DNA of 64,000 nt from Pseudomonas sp. A-RE-19 (lineage in GTDB: Bacteria; Pseudomonadota; Gammaproteobacteria; Pseudomonadales; Pseudomonadaceae): contig NZ_JAHBDQ010000013.1 of assembly GCF_019956555.1 (NCBI RefSeq), forward strand, positions 62,001-126,000, in the 5' to 3' direction. Below the pieces are notes generated by a model. That model saw nothing but the letters and a program-made list of their open reading frames with translations. It had not been told where the DNA came from and ran no database searches. The translations under genes and the position numbers were made by a program. How positions within the stretch are numbered: the stretch's first letter is position 1; each line of letters opens with the position of its first letter. Positions 47,144-54,204 of this stretch are shown here, piece by piece.

Positions 47144-47280
47144 ATAAGTATTTTTAGCTTTGTAAAAGAAGCAGGTGAAAAACTTATCGATCTGCTGACC
47201 GCCGGCAATGCCAATGTCAGCGAGCAGTTGAAGGAACGGACACGATCTATTCGGGGCAGGTGTAGCGGATTCCTGAATAA
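47144..47280 (+). pseudogene. Remnant of a BON-LysM protein gene (Kbp/YgaU type)
   Basis: AAGGAG at 47131 is a good ribosome binding site, but the expected ATG is ATA at 47144. From there the frame reads SIFSFVKEAGEKLIDLLTAG, the N-terminus typical of the Pseudomonas BON-LysM protein related to E. coli Kbp. After about 32 codons the sequence jumps, in another frame, to TIYSGQV-stop-RIPE-stop, the remains of the usual C-terminal KIYPGQVLRIPE. So the gene has lost its start, about 300 bp of middle including BON and most of LysM, and gained an internal stop. In P. aeruginosa, from memory, a LysM gene occupies this spot beside yrfG. Confidence 0.8.
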
Positions 47281-47301
47281 GGTTTAAGACCGTGTGATGG
47301 C

Positions 47302-47394
47302 CTTCGCGGGCAAGCCACGCTCCCACAGGTTTTGTTTTGTTCGCGTAGTGTGCATACGACGCAAAACCTGTGGGAGCGTGGCTTGCCCGCGAAG
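47302..47394. repeat. REPIN (GCGGGCAAGCCACGCTCCCAC type)
   Basis: Perfect inverted arms of about 28 bp at 47302-47329 and 47367-47394, lying just after the pseudogene remnant and before the end of yrfG. Confidence 0.92.
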
Positions 47395-47407
47395 CTGGCG
47401 ACTCGGT

Positions 47408-48070
47408 CTAAAGCCCGGCAATCAACTCCCGATAATCCCCCACCGCCGCAAACTCCGCCGTGTCCTTCGGCCCTTTGCGGCTGTCCGGCTCGCTCACGGC
47501 CAGCAGATGCGCCACGCCAAAACTGCGGGCACTGCGCAGAATCGGCAACGTATCGTCGATAAACAGACTGCGCGCCGGGTCGAAGCCGATGTCGGCCTGC
47601 AAGGCATCCCAGAACTGCGGGTCTTCCTTGGCGAAACCGTAATCATGAGAGCTGATCAAACGCTCGAAATAGGGCGCCAGTTCAATTCTTTCCAGCTTCA
47701 ATGACAGCGAATCGCGGTGAGCATTGGTGATCAGCACCACGCGCTTGCCGGCCTGTTTGATCGCCGCCAGAAAAGTGTCCGCATCCGGCCGCAGCGCGAT
47801 CAAGTGCGCGGTTTCCAGTTTCAGCTCGCGCACCGACAGTTTCAGCTCGGCGCTCCAGAAATCCAGGCAGTACCACTGCAACTGACCGGCATGGCGTTCG
47901 AACAGCGGCTGCAACTCCAGCTCCGCCATGGCCCGGCTCACCCCGTGCAGCTCGGCATAACGCTGGGGCAGATGTTCCATCCAGAAATGGTTGTCGTAGT
48001 GCAGGTCCAGCAGCGTGCCGTCCATATCCAGCAAAACGGTATCGATGTCGCGCCAGGGCAGCAGGGACAT
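47408..48070 (-). CDS. yrfG: GMP/IMP nucleotidase YrfG
   Basis: HAD-superfamily phosphatase, 220 residues from the ATG at 48070 (GGAG 11 nt upstream); the open frame extends to 48487 across nudE and is rejected. Motif I is LDMDGTLLDL (about 14-23), motif II LITNAHRD, motif III in GFAKEDPQFW, motif IV FIDDTLPIL. The E. coli homologue removes phosphate from GMP and IMP. Divergent from nudE. Confidence 0.9.
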   Translation of the reverse strand: MSLLPWRDIDTVLLDMDGTLLDLHYDNHFWMEHLPQRYAELHGVSRAMAELELQPLFERHAGQLQWYCLDFWSAELKLSVRELKLETAHLIALRPDADTFLAAIKQAGKRVVLITNAHRDSLSLKLERIELAPYFERLISSHDYGFAKEDPQFWDALQADIGFDPARSLFIDDTLPILRSARSFGVAHLLAVSEPDSRKGPKDTAEFAAVGDYRELIAGL

Positions 48071-48160
48071 AAAAAACTTCTCCAGCGGTAAAAAAGATAT
48101 CCGAGGTAAACAATCAGGATAGGCCGGGTATAGTAACGCGTTCACGCCAAGGAGCTTTCT

Positions 48161-48727
48161 ATGCGCCAGAAACCCACCGTACTCGCCCGCGAGATCGTCG
48201 CCACCAGCCGTTTGTTTTGTGTCGAAGAGCTGAAGCTGCGTTTTTCCAATGGCGTGGAGCGCACTTACGAGCGCTTGGTCGGCAAGGGCGCCGGTTATGG
48301 CGCGGTGATGATCGTGGCGATGCTCGACGCGGACCACGCGGTGCTGGTGGAGGAATACTGCGGCGGCACCGATGCCTATGAACTGTCCCTGCCCAAAGGC
48401 TTGATCGAGCCGGGCGAAGACGTACTGGCGGCGGCTGAACGGGAGCTCAAGGAAGAGGCCGGGTATGGCGCGCGGCAGCTGGAACATCTGACCGAGTTAT
48501 CGTTGTCACCCGGCTACATGAGTCAGAAGATCCAGGTGGTGCTGGCCACCGATCTGTACGAAGAACGCCTGGAGGGCGATGAGCCCGAGCCGATGGGCGT
48601 GGACAAGATCAACTTGCGGGAGTTGTCGGCCCTGGCGCAGAACCCGCGATTCACCGAGGGCCGTGCCTTGGCGGCGCTGTATCTGGCCCGTGACTTACTG
48701 ACTCAACGTGGGGTGTTTTTGCCGTGA
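48161..48727 (+). CDS. nudE: ADP compounds hydrolase NudE
   Basis: Nudix enzyme of 188 residues that cleaves ADP-ribose, NADH and Ap3A-like compounds. The Nudix box runs from Gly80 to about 102 (GLIEPGEDVLAAAERELKEE then AGY) and is intact. AAGGAG 8 nt before the ATG. Its end overlaps the cysQ start by 4 nt (GTGA), so the two are translationally coupled. Confidence 0.92.
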   Translation: MRQKPTVLAREIVATSRLFCVEELKLRFSNGVERTYERLVGKGAGYGAVMIVAMLDADHAVLVEEYCGGTDAYELSLPKGLIEPGEDVLAAAERELKEEAGYGARQLEHLTELSLSPGYMSQKIQVVLATDLYEERLEGDEPEPMGVDKINLRELSALAQNPRFTEGRALAALYLARDLLTQRGVFLP

Positions 48728-49557
48728 ATTCGAATTTCCCCCATCCGTTGATGGCGCCAGTCGTTGAACTGGCTTTAAAGGCGGGCGAAGCGATCCTGCC
48801 GTTCTGGCGCGTCAATGTCGCCGTGACTGCAAAGTCCGATGATTCCCCGGTCACGGCGGCCGACATGGCCGCTCATCATGTGATTCTGGCCGGGCTGACG
48901 GCGCTGGATCCGAGCATCCCGGTGCTGTCCGAAGAGGACGCCAATATCCCCCAGAGCGTGCGTGCCGGCTGGCAGCGCTGGTGGCTGGTCGATCCGTTGG
49001 ACGGGACCAAGGAGTTCATCTCCGGCAGCGAAGAGTTCACCGTCAACATTGCGCTGATCGAGCAGGGCCGCGTGGTGTTCGGTGTGGTGTCGATGCCGAC
49101 CAACGGGCGCTTTTATGTAGGGGGCGCGGGGTTGGGGGCCTGGCGTGGCGATAAAGGCGCCGAGCCGTTGCCGATTCAGGTTCGCGACGTTCCGGCGGCG
49201 GGCGAAGCTTTTACGGTGGTCGCCAGTCGTCGGCATTCCAGCCCTGAGCAGGAGCGCTTGCTGGCGGGGTTGAGCGACAGCCTGGGTGAGTTGCAACTGG
49301 CCAATATCGGCAGTTCGCTGAAGTTTTGCCTGCTGGCGGAAGGGGCGGCGGATTGTTATCCGCGGTTGGCGCCGACTTCGCAGTGGGATACCGCAGCGGC
49401 ACAAGGTGTGCTGGAAGGCGCGGGCGGTGAGGTACTGGGTTTGAATGGTGAGCCGTTCTGTTATCCGGCGCGAGAGTCGTTGTTGAATGAGTTCTTTTTG
49501 GCGCTGCCGGCTAAGGCGGCGTGGCGGGAGAAGTTGTTGGCTTTGGCTCGGGGTTGA
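48724..49557 (+). CDS. cysQ: 3'(2'),5'-bisphosphate nucleotidase CysQ
   Basis: 277 residues, GTG start overlapping nudE. Inositol-monophosphatase fold with metal sites at Glu70-Glu71-Asp72 and the DPLDGT motif (Asp90 to Thr95), and a later metal-binding Asp in SQWDTAAAQG. It removes the 3'-phosphate of PAP formed when PAPS is reduced, relieving inhibition during sulfate assimilation. This ties the locus to the sulfur theme of the window. Confidence 0.93.
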   Translation: MNSNFPHPLMAPVVELALKAGEAILPFWRVNVAVTAKSDDSPVTAADMAAHHVILAGLTALDPSIPVLSEEDANIPQSVRAGWQRWWLVDPLDGTKEFISGSEEFTVNIALIEQGRVVFGVVSMPTNGRFYVGGAGLGAWRGDKGAEPLPIQVRDVPAAGEAFTVVASRRHSSPEQERLLAGLSDSLGELQLANIGSSLKFCLLAEGAADCYPRLAPTSQWDTAAAQGVLEGAGGEVLGLNGEPFCYPARESLLNEFFLALPAKAAWREKLLALARG

Positions 49558-49572
49558 AGATCAAAAAAGATC

Positions 49573-49674
49573 AAAAGATCGCAGCCTCGTTTCACTCGAC
49601 AGCTCCTACAGAGAAACGCGTCCTCTGCAGGAGCTGTGTAGGAGCTGTCGAGTGAAACGAGGCTGCGATCTTTT
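49573..49674. repeat. REPIN (GCAGCCTCGTTTCACTCGACAGC type)
   Basis: Perfect 38 bp arms at 49573-49610 and 49637-49674, between the convergent cysQ and thioesterase genes. An extra GCAGGAGCTG fragment lies in the loop. Confidence 0.93.
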
Positions 49675-49677
49675 GCT

Positions 49678-50133
49678 TTACCGGTGAAGGACGTACTGCC
49701 CGGTAAACCTCACCGCATCCTCTTCGCTCCCGGTATTCACGATCCGCGAATGCAGCGTCAACCGGGCCCGCCCGTAGCGTCGATACATCGCCAGAAACTT
49801 CCTCCACACGGCCGCGCTCGGTGCCAGGCAAATCGCCGTCGCGTCAGAGGTGACCGGCAGCGGATAGTGGATCTGCCCTTCCTGAATCACGATATGCCCG
49901 TCATCGATGCCTTCTTCGCGCAAACGCAAATGCAACCAGCCCCAGCCGGCCAGCACCGCGCCGCAATACAGGCTGCCACCGAACATGGTGCTCTTGTGAT
50001 TGACGTTGGCCTCCAGCGGTAGATGCAGGCGCAGTTGTTGATCGTGCCAGTCGAGCACTTTGAGGCCCATGTCCCGCGTGAGGGGGATGTCGTGGTGGAG
50101 GATCGATTCCAGGTGACGACAGTCGCGGTTCAT
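49678..50133 (-). CDS. YiiD C-terminal-type thioesterase
   Basis: 151 residues resembling the YiiD C-terminal hotdog domain found in putative thioesterases: NVNHKSTMFGGSLYCGAVLA (about 43-62) and GWLHLRLREEG. Unlike E. coli YiiD there is no N-terminal acetyltransferase domain. The start at 50133 gives MNRDCRHLESILHHD. Monocistronic. Substrate unknown. Confidence 0.78.
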   Translation of the reverse strand: MNRDCRHLESILHHDIPLTRDMGLKVLDWHDQQLRLHLPLEANVNHKSTMFGGSLYCGAVLAGWGWLHLRLREEGIDDGHIVIQEGQIHYPLPVTSDATAICLAPSAAVWRKFLAMYRRYGRARLTLHSRIVNTGSEEDAVRFTGQYVLHR

Positions 50134-50173
50134 TCAAAGGCCTCTTGTTTGAAGATGATGAGTTGACGGTAGC

Positions 50174-51568
50174 TCAATCGATATCGTCGGTGGGGTGGCC
50201 GGCACCGCCGTCGGCGAAGTTCAGGCCATGCTTGCGCAGTTTGTCATGCAAGGTTTTGCGCGGAATGCCAAGCGCTTCGGCGAGGCTGCGCACGGAGCTG
50301 TGGGAGCGCGCCAGTTCGGCGGCAATCAGGCTCTTCTCGAAGTTTTCCACTTGCTCGCTCAAACCACCGCTGACCACTTCAATCGTGCTGCCGACACCAG
50401 CCTCCGGCGCGCTGTTGTCCAGGGCCAGTTCCAGGCCCAGGGCAAAACGTTCGGCGGCGTTCTGCAGTTCGCGCACATTACCTGGCCAGGTATGGCGCAA
50501 CAGCAGCGCCCGGTGCCCCGGTTGCAATTCGTGGGGCGGCAAGCCGTGGCGCGCGCTGGCTTCATCGGCGAAATGCTGGAACAGCATCAGCGCATCTTCG
50601 CCCCGTTCGCGCAGCGGCGGAATGCGCAGTGGCGCGACGTTCAGGCGGTAATACAAGTCGGCACGGAAGCGCCCCTGATCGGCGGATTGACGCAGGTCTT
50701 CCTTGGTCGCGGCGATGATGCGGATGTCCAGCGGGATCAGTTGATTGCCGCCCAGTCGCTCGACAACCCGCTCTTGCAGCAAGCGCAGCAATTTCACCTG
50801 CACGTCCAGGCTCATGCTTTCGATTTCATCGAGGAACAACGTGCCGCCATTGGCGAATTCGAACTTGCCGATGCGGCGCTTCTGCGCGCCGGTAAATGCA
50901 CCGGGCTCGTGACCGAACAGCTCGCTTTCCACCACCGATTCGGCCAGGGCCCCGGCGTTGATCGCCACGAACGGGCCGTTACGCCGACTCGACAGGTCGT
51001 GCAGCGCCCGAGCCACGACTTCTTTACCCGCACCGGTTTCACCGAGGATCAGCACATCGGCTTTGGTCGCCGCCAGGGCACCGATCTGTTCGCGCAGACG
51101 CAGCATCGGCGCCGACTGCCCGACCAGTCGAGCACTCAGTTCGTTGCGATCGCTCAGGGCCAGACGCAGGCTGCGGTTGTCCAGCACCAGCCGGCGCAAG
51201 GCCAGGGCACGACGCACACTGTCGAGCAGAGCATCGCTGGCGAAAGGCTTTTCCAGAAAATCATAGGCCCCGGCGCGCATGGCCTGTACCGCTAGCGGCA
51301 CATCGCCGTGGCCGGTGATCAGCAGCACCGGCAGCTCCGGGTCCTGGGCGTGGAGTTCGGTCAGCAGTTCGATACCGTCCATGCCTGGCATGCGGATGTC
51401 GCTGACCACCACGCCCGGCCAATCGCGTTCCAGTTGCCCGGCCAGGCCATTGGCTTCAGCGAGCGGCAGGACCTTCAGGCCGGCCAGGTCCAGGGTCTGG
51501 CTCAGGGCCTGGCGCAGGTGGGGATCGTCGTCGATCAACACGACCTGGATGCGGTTGTCGATGGTCAT
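50174..51568 (-). CDS. dctD: Sigma-54 response regulator DctD
   Basis: 464 residues: receiver domain with Asp57 (VVVSDIRMPGMDG), AAA+ domain with Walker A ILGETGAGKE (about 174-183) and the sigma-54 contact loop GAFTGA, and a C-terminal Fis-type HTH (SVRSLAEALGIPRKTLHDKL). Activates sigma-54 promoters for C4-dicarboxylate uptake. Overlaps dctB by 4 nt. No dctP/Q/M or dctA gene is in the window, so the targets are elsewhere. Confidence 0.88.
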   Translation of the reverse strand: MTIDNRIQVVLIDDDPHLRQALSQTLDLAGLKVLPLAEANGLAGQLERDWPGVVVSDIRMPGMDGIELLTELHAQDPELPVLLITGHGDVPLAVQAMRAGAYDFLEKPFASDALLDSVRRALALRRLVLDNRSLRLALSDRNELSARLVGQSAPMLRLREQIGALAATKADVLILGETGAGKEVVARALHDLSSRRNGPFVAINAGALAESVVESELFGHEPGAFTGAQKRRIGKFEFANGGTLFLDEIESMSLDVQVKLLRLLQERVVERLGGNQLIPLDIRIIAATKEDLRQSADQGRFRADLYYRLNVAPLRIPPLRERGEDALMLFQHFADEASARHGLPPHELQPGHRALLLRHTWPGNVRELQNAAERFALGLELALDNSAPEAGVGSTIEVVSGGLSEQVENFEKSLIAAELARSHSSVRSLAEALGIPRKTLHDKLRKHGLNFADGGAGHPTDDID

Positions 51569-53379
51569 GCACTTCGGTCCTCGGACGGTTGCAGGCTCAC
51601 GCCCGGTGCGCCTGCGCGCAATTTCAGGGTAATCAGGGCGCCACCTTCCTTGTGGTTGGAGAACGACAGTTCACCTCCGAAGGCGCGCATCAGGGTGTCG
51701 CAGATCGCCAGCCCCAGCCCAAGCCCCTGAGTGCGGGTCTTGGTGGTGTAGAAGGGCTCACCGGCACGACCCAGCGCTTCCAGGCAGAACCCGGGGCCGT
51801 TGTCGCGAATGTACAGGTTGACGCCTTCGGCGGTGGATTCGCCACTCAACCAGAGTTTACGCGGCGGGCCTTTTTCCGTCAGCGCATCGAGGGCATTGGC
51901 CAGCAGATTGCCGAGTACCTGACGCAGGCGGGTTTCCCCGGCTTCGACCCACAAGGTGGCGGCCGGCAGGTCACGGATCAGCTCGACTTCCATGCTGCGC
52001 CGACGCTTGGCCAGCAACGCCAGCGCGTCGTCCAGCGCCGGTTGCAGGGCCACGCTTTCCGGGGCATGGCGATCACGCCGGGCGAAGGCGCGCAGGTGGG
52101 CGATGATCGACGCCATGCGCTCGGTCAGTTCGCTGATCAGCTTGAGGTTGCCGCGAGCATCCTCGGTGCGCTGATGATCGAGCAGTACTTCGGCGTTTTC
52201 CGCGTAACTGCGGATCGCCGCCAGCGGTTGATTGAGTTCATGGCTGATGCTCGCCGACATCGTCCCCAGCGCCGAGAGCTTGCCGGCCTGCACCAGGTCA
52301 TCCTGAGCGCGTACCAGTTCTTGCTGGGCGTGTTCGCGCTCCAGCACTTCCTGCTTCAGTCGACGGTTGAGGCCTTCGAGGTCGCTGGTCCGTTCGGCGA
52401 CCCGACCTTCCAGTTCCTGGCGGGCCTTGCCTTCGAAGGCGATCCGGTCCAGGTAATGGCGTCGGCGCTGCATCATCAGGCCGAGCAGCAGCATTAATAC
52501 CAGTAGCGCTGCGCCGCCGATGGCCACGACCGTGCGTACCGGGCGGTCGATCAGGGTGCGTGGCGCAAGGATACTGACGCTCCAGCCGGTTTCCTCGATC
52601 TGTCGGGTTTGGGTCAGCCAGGCATTGGGATCGAGATTCAACGGCTTGGGATCGCGAGTCGGGTAGGGTTGAATCGCGGCGATTGCCTCGCGCTCTGCGT
52701 CGCTCAACGTGCGGGTCGAGCTGAAACGCCACTCGGGTCGCGACGTGAGGATGACCACGCCGTTGTGGTCGGTGACCAACAATTGTTCCGGAGTTTTGCC
52801 CCAAATGCTTTCGGTGTGATCAAGGTCCACTTTGATCACCAGAACGCCGATGATTTTTTCGCGATCACGTACCGCTGCCGCGAAGAAGTAACCGCGCTTG
52901 GCCGAGGTGGTGCCCAGGCCGAAGAAGCGCCCCAGGCGCCCGGCCATCGCTTCGCTGAAATAAGGGCGGAAGGCGAAATTGCGGCCGACGAAACTGTCGT
53001 GTTTGTCCCAGTTGGAGGCCGCCAGTGTCTTGCCTGTCGTGTCCATCAGGTACATGACCTCGGCACCGGTCTGGGCACTGATGTTTTTCAGCAGGCGATT
53101 GGCATTGCCTTGAACCACGCCTTCGTCGGGAGTGGCCAATGTCGCGCGCAGAGCCGGCAGCTCGATGAGAATCTGCGGCAGCACTTCATAACGGTGCAAG
53201 GTGCCCAACAGGTTGGCGACGTAAAGGTCGAGGGTCTGACGATTCTGCCCGGCCAGCTCGCTGCGGTAGTAACGCTCGGCCAGATGCTCCAACGGCCACA
53301 GCAAGGGCGCGAGGCACAGCGCGAGCAATGCCAGGCTGCGCCAGCGGGGTCTGCGGGGGAGGGTCGGAGTCATGAGCAT
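51565..53379 (-). CDS. dctB: C4-dicarboxylate sensor kinase DctB
   Basis: 604 residues from the ATG at 53379 (a weak AGG upstream; ATG at 53373 is possible). Two membrane spans (about 16-36 and 282-306) flank a periplasmic double-PDC sensor of about 245 residues. The cytoplasmic part has a coiled stretch (RVAERTSDLEGLNRRLKQEV), the H-box SISHELNQPLAAIRSYAENA, and ATP-binding NLLANALDAL, DNGPGF and TQGLGLGLAI. Phosphorylates DctD. Related kinases sense other ligands, so dicarboxylates are the best but not the only option. Confidence 0.87.
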   Translation of the reverse strand: MLMTPTLPRRPRWRSLALLALCLAPLLWPLEHLAERYYRSELAGQNRQTLDLYVANLLGTLHRYEVLPQILIELPALRATLATPDEGVVQGNANRLLKNISAQTGAEVMYLMDTTGKTLAASNWDKHDSFVGRNFAFRPYFSEAMAGRLGRFFGLGTTSAKRGYFFAAAVRDREKIIGVLVIKVDLDHTESIWGKTPEQLLVTDHNGVVILTSRPEWRFSSTRTLSDAEREAIAAIQPYPTRDPKPLNLDPNAWLTQTRQIEETGWSVSILAPRTLIDRPVRTVVAIGGAALLVLMLLLGLMMQRRRHYLDRIAFEGKARQELEGRVAERTSDLEGLNRRLKQEVLEREHAQQELVRAQDDLVQAGKLSALGTMSASISHELNQPLAAIRSYAENAEVLLDHQRTEDARGNLKLISELTERMASIIAHLRAFARRDRHAPESVALQPALDDALALLAKRRRSMEVELIRDLPAATLWVEAGETRLRQVLGNLLANALDALTEKGPPRKLWLSGESTAEGVNLYIRDNGPGFCLEALGRAGEPFYTTKTRTQGLGLGLAICDTLMRAFGGELSFSNHKEGGALITLKLRAGAPGVSLQPSEDRSA

Positions 53380-53479
53380 CAAACGCCTGTGGGTACAGAC
53401 GCATTATGCCTAGGCTTGCGGGCGCAGTCTGCGCACCCTGGATCAAGTGCGCGCTGGCGGTGAAGATTCACACAGCAAT

Positions 53480-54025
53480 TCAGGAAAAGACTTCAGCGTC
53501 CTTGAAGAATGCGGCGGTCTGATCCTTGGCCGACAGCTTCGGTGCTTCGTCCAGCTGCCAGTCAATGCCCAGGTCCGGATCGTCCCAGCGAATGCTGCGC
53601 TCGGCCGAGGGGGTGTAGTAGTCGGTGGTTTTGTAGAGGAACTCGGCGAAGTCGCTCAGCACCACGAAACCATGGGCAAAACCTTCCGGCACCCAGAGTT
53701 GACGATGGTTGTCGGCGGACAGGCGCACCGCGACCCATTTGCCGAAATGCGGCGAGCTGCGGCGAATGTCTACCGCCACGTCCAGCACTTCACCGGCGGT
53801 GACGCGCACCAGTTTGCCCTGGGTGTTTTCCAGTTGGTAATGCAGGCCGCGCAGTACGCCTTTTTGCGAACGGGAATGGTTGTCTTGAACGAACTGGGTG
53901 TTCAGACCGGTTGCCTCTTCGAAAGCCTTGGCGTTGAAGCTCTCATAGAAGAAGCCGCGCTCGTCACCAAATACCTTGGGTTCGATGATCAGAACACCGG
54001 GCAGGTCGGTGGTGACTACATTCAT
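53480..54025 (-). CDS. rmlC: dTDP-4-dehydrorhamnose 3,5-epimerase RmlC
   Basis: 181 residues from the ATG at 54025 (GGAG upstream); the frame continues to 54160 but without a start site. Cupin fold with DERGFFYESFNAKAFEEATG, the RGLHYQ motif holding the catalytic His, the GEVLDVAVDIRRSSP block and WVPEGFAHGF. Makes dTDP-4-keto-L-rhamnose for rhamnose in lipopolysaccharide. The other rml genes are not adjacent: rmlA, B and D are absent from the window. Confidence 0.92.
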   Translation of the reverse strand: MNVVTTDLPGVLIIEPKVFGDERGFFYESFNAKAFEEATGLNTQFVQDNHSRSQKGVLRGLHYQLENTQGKLVRVTAGEVLDVAVDIRRSSPHFGKWVAVRLSADNHRQLWVPEGFAHGFVVLSDFAEFLYKTTDYYTPSAERSIRWDDPDLGIDWQLDEAPKLSAKDQTAAFFKDAEVFS

Positions 54026-54204
54026 GGTGTTTCTCCAGCAATAGGCGTGATGGTCGACATTCTTACGCAAAGTGGCGGTCGGTGCGAGGGGGGCGGTGAA
54101 GAGAGTTGCGCGGGCATTTGATTCGCGCCAACCAGGAAGGGGGGTTGCGTATCGCCCCAAGCAGTGGCGATATAAGTGCCTAATAAAACTTCAGGGGTCG
54201 TTGT

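Noticed and set aside
48071-48487. N-terminal extension of YrfG
   Set aside because: Runs opposite nudE; the HAD motif I lies at the expected distance from the ATG at 48070.
54026-54160. N-terminal extension of RmlC
   Set aside because: No ribosome binding site, and RmlC proteins begin at the MNVVTTDLPG position.
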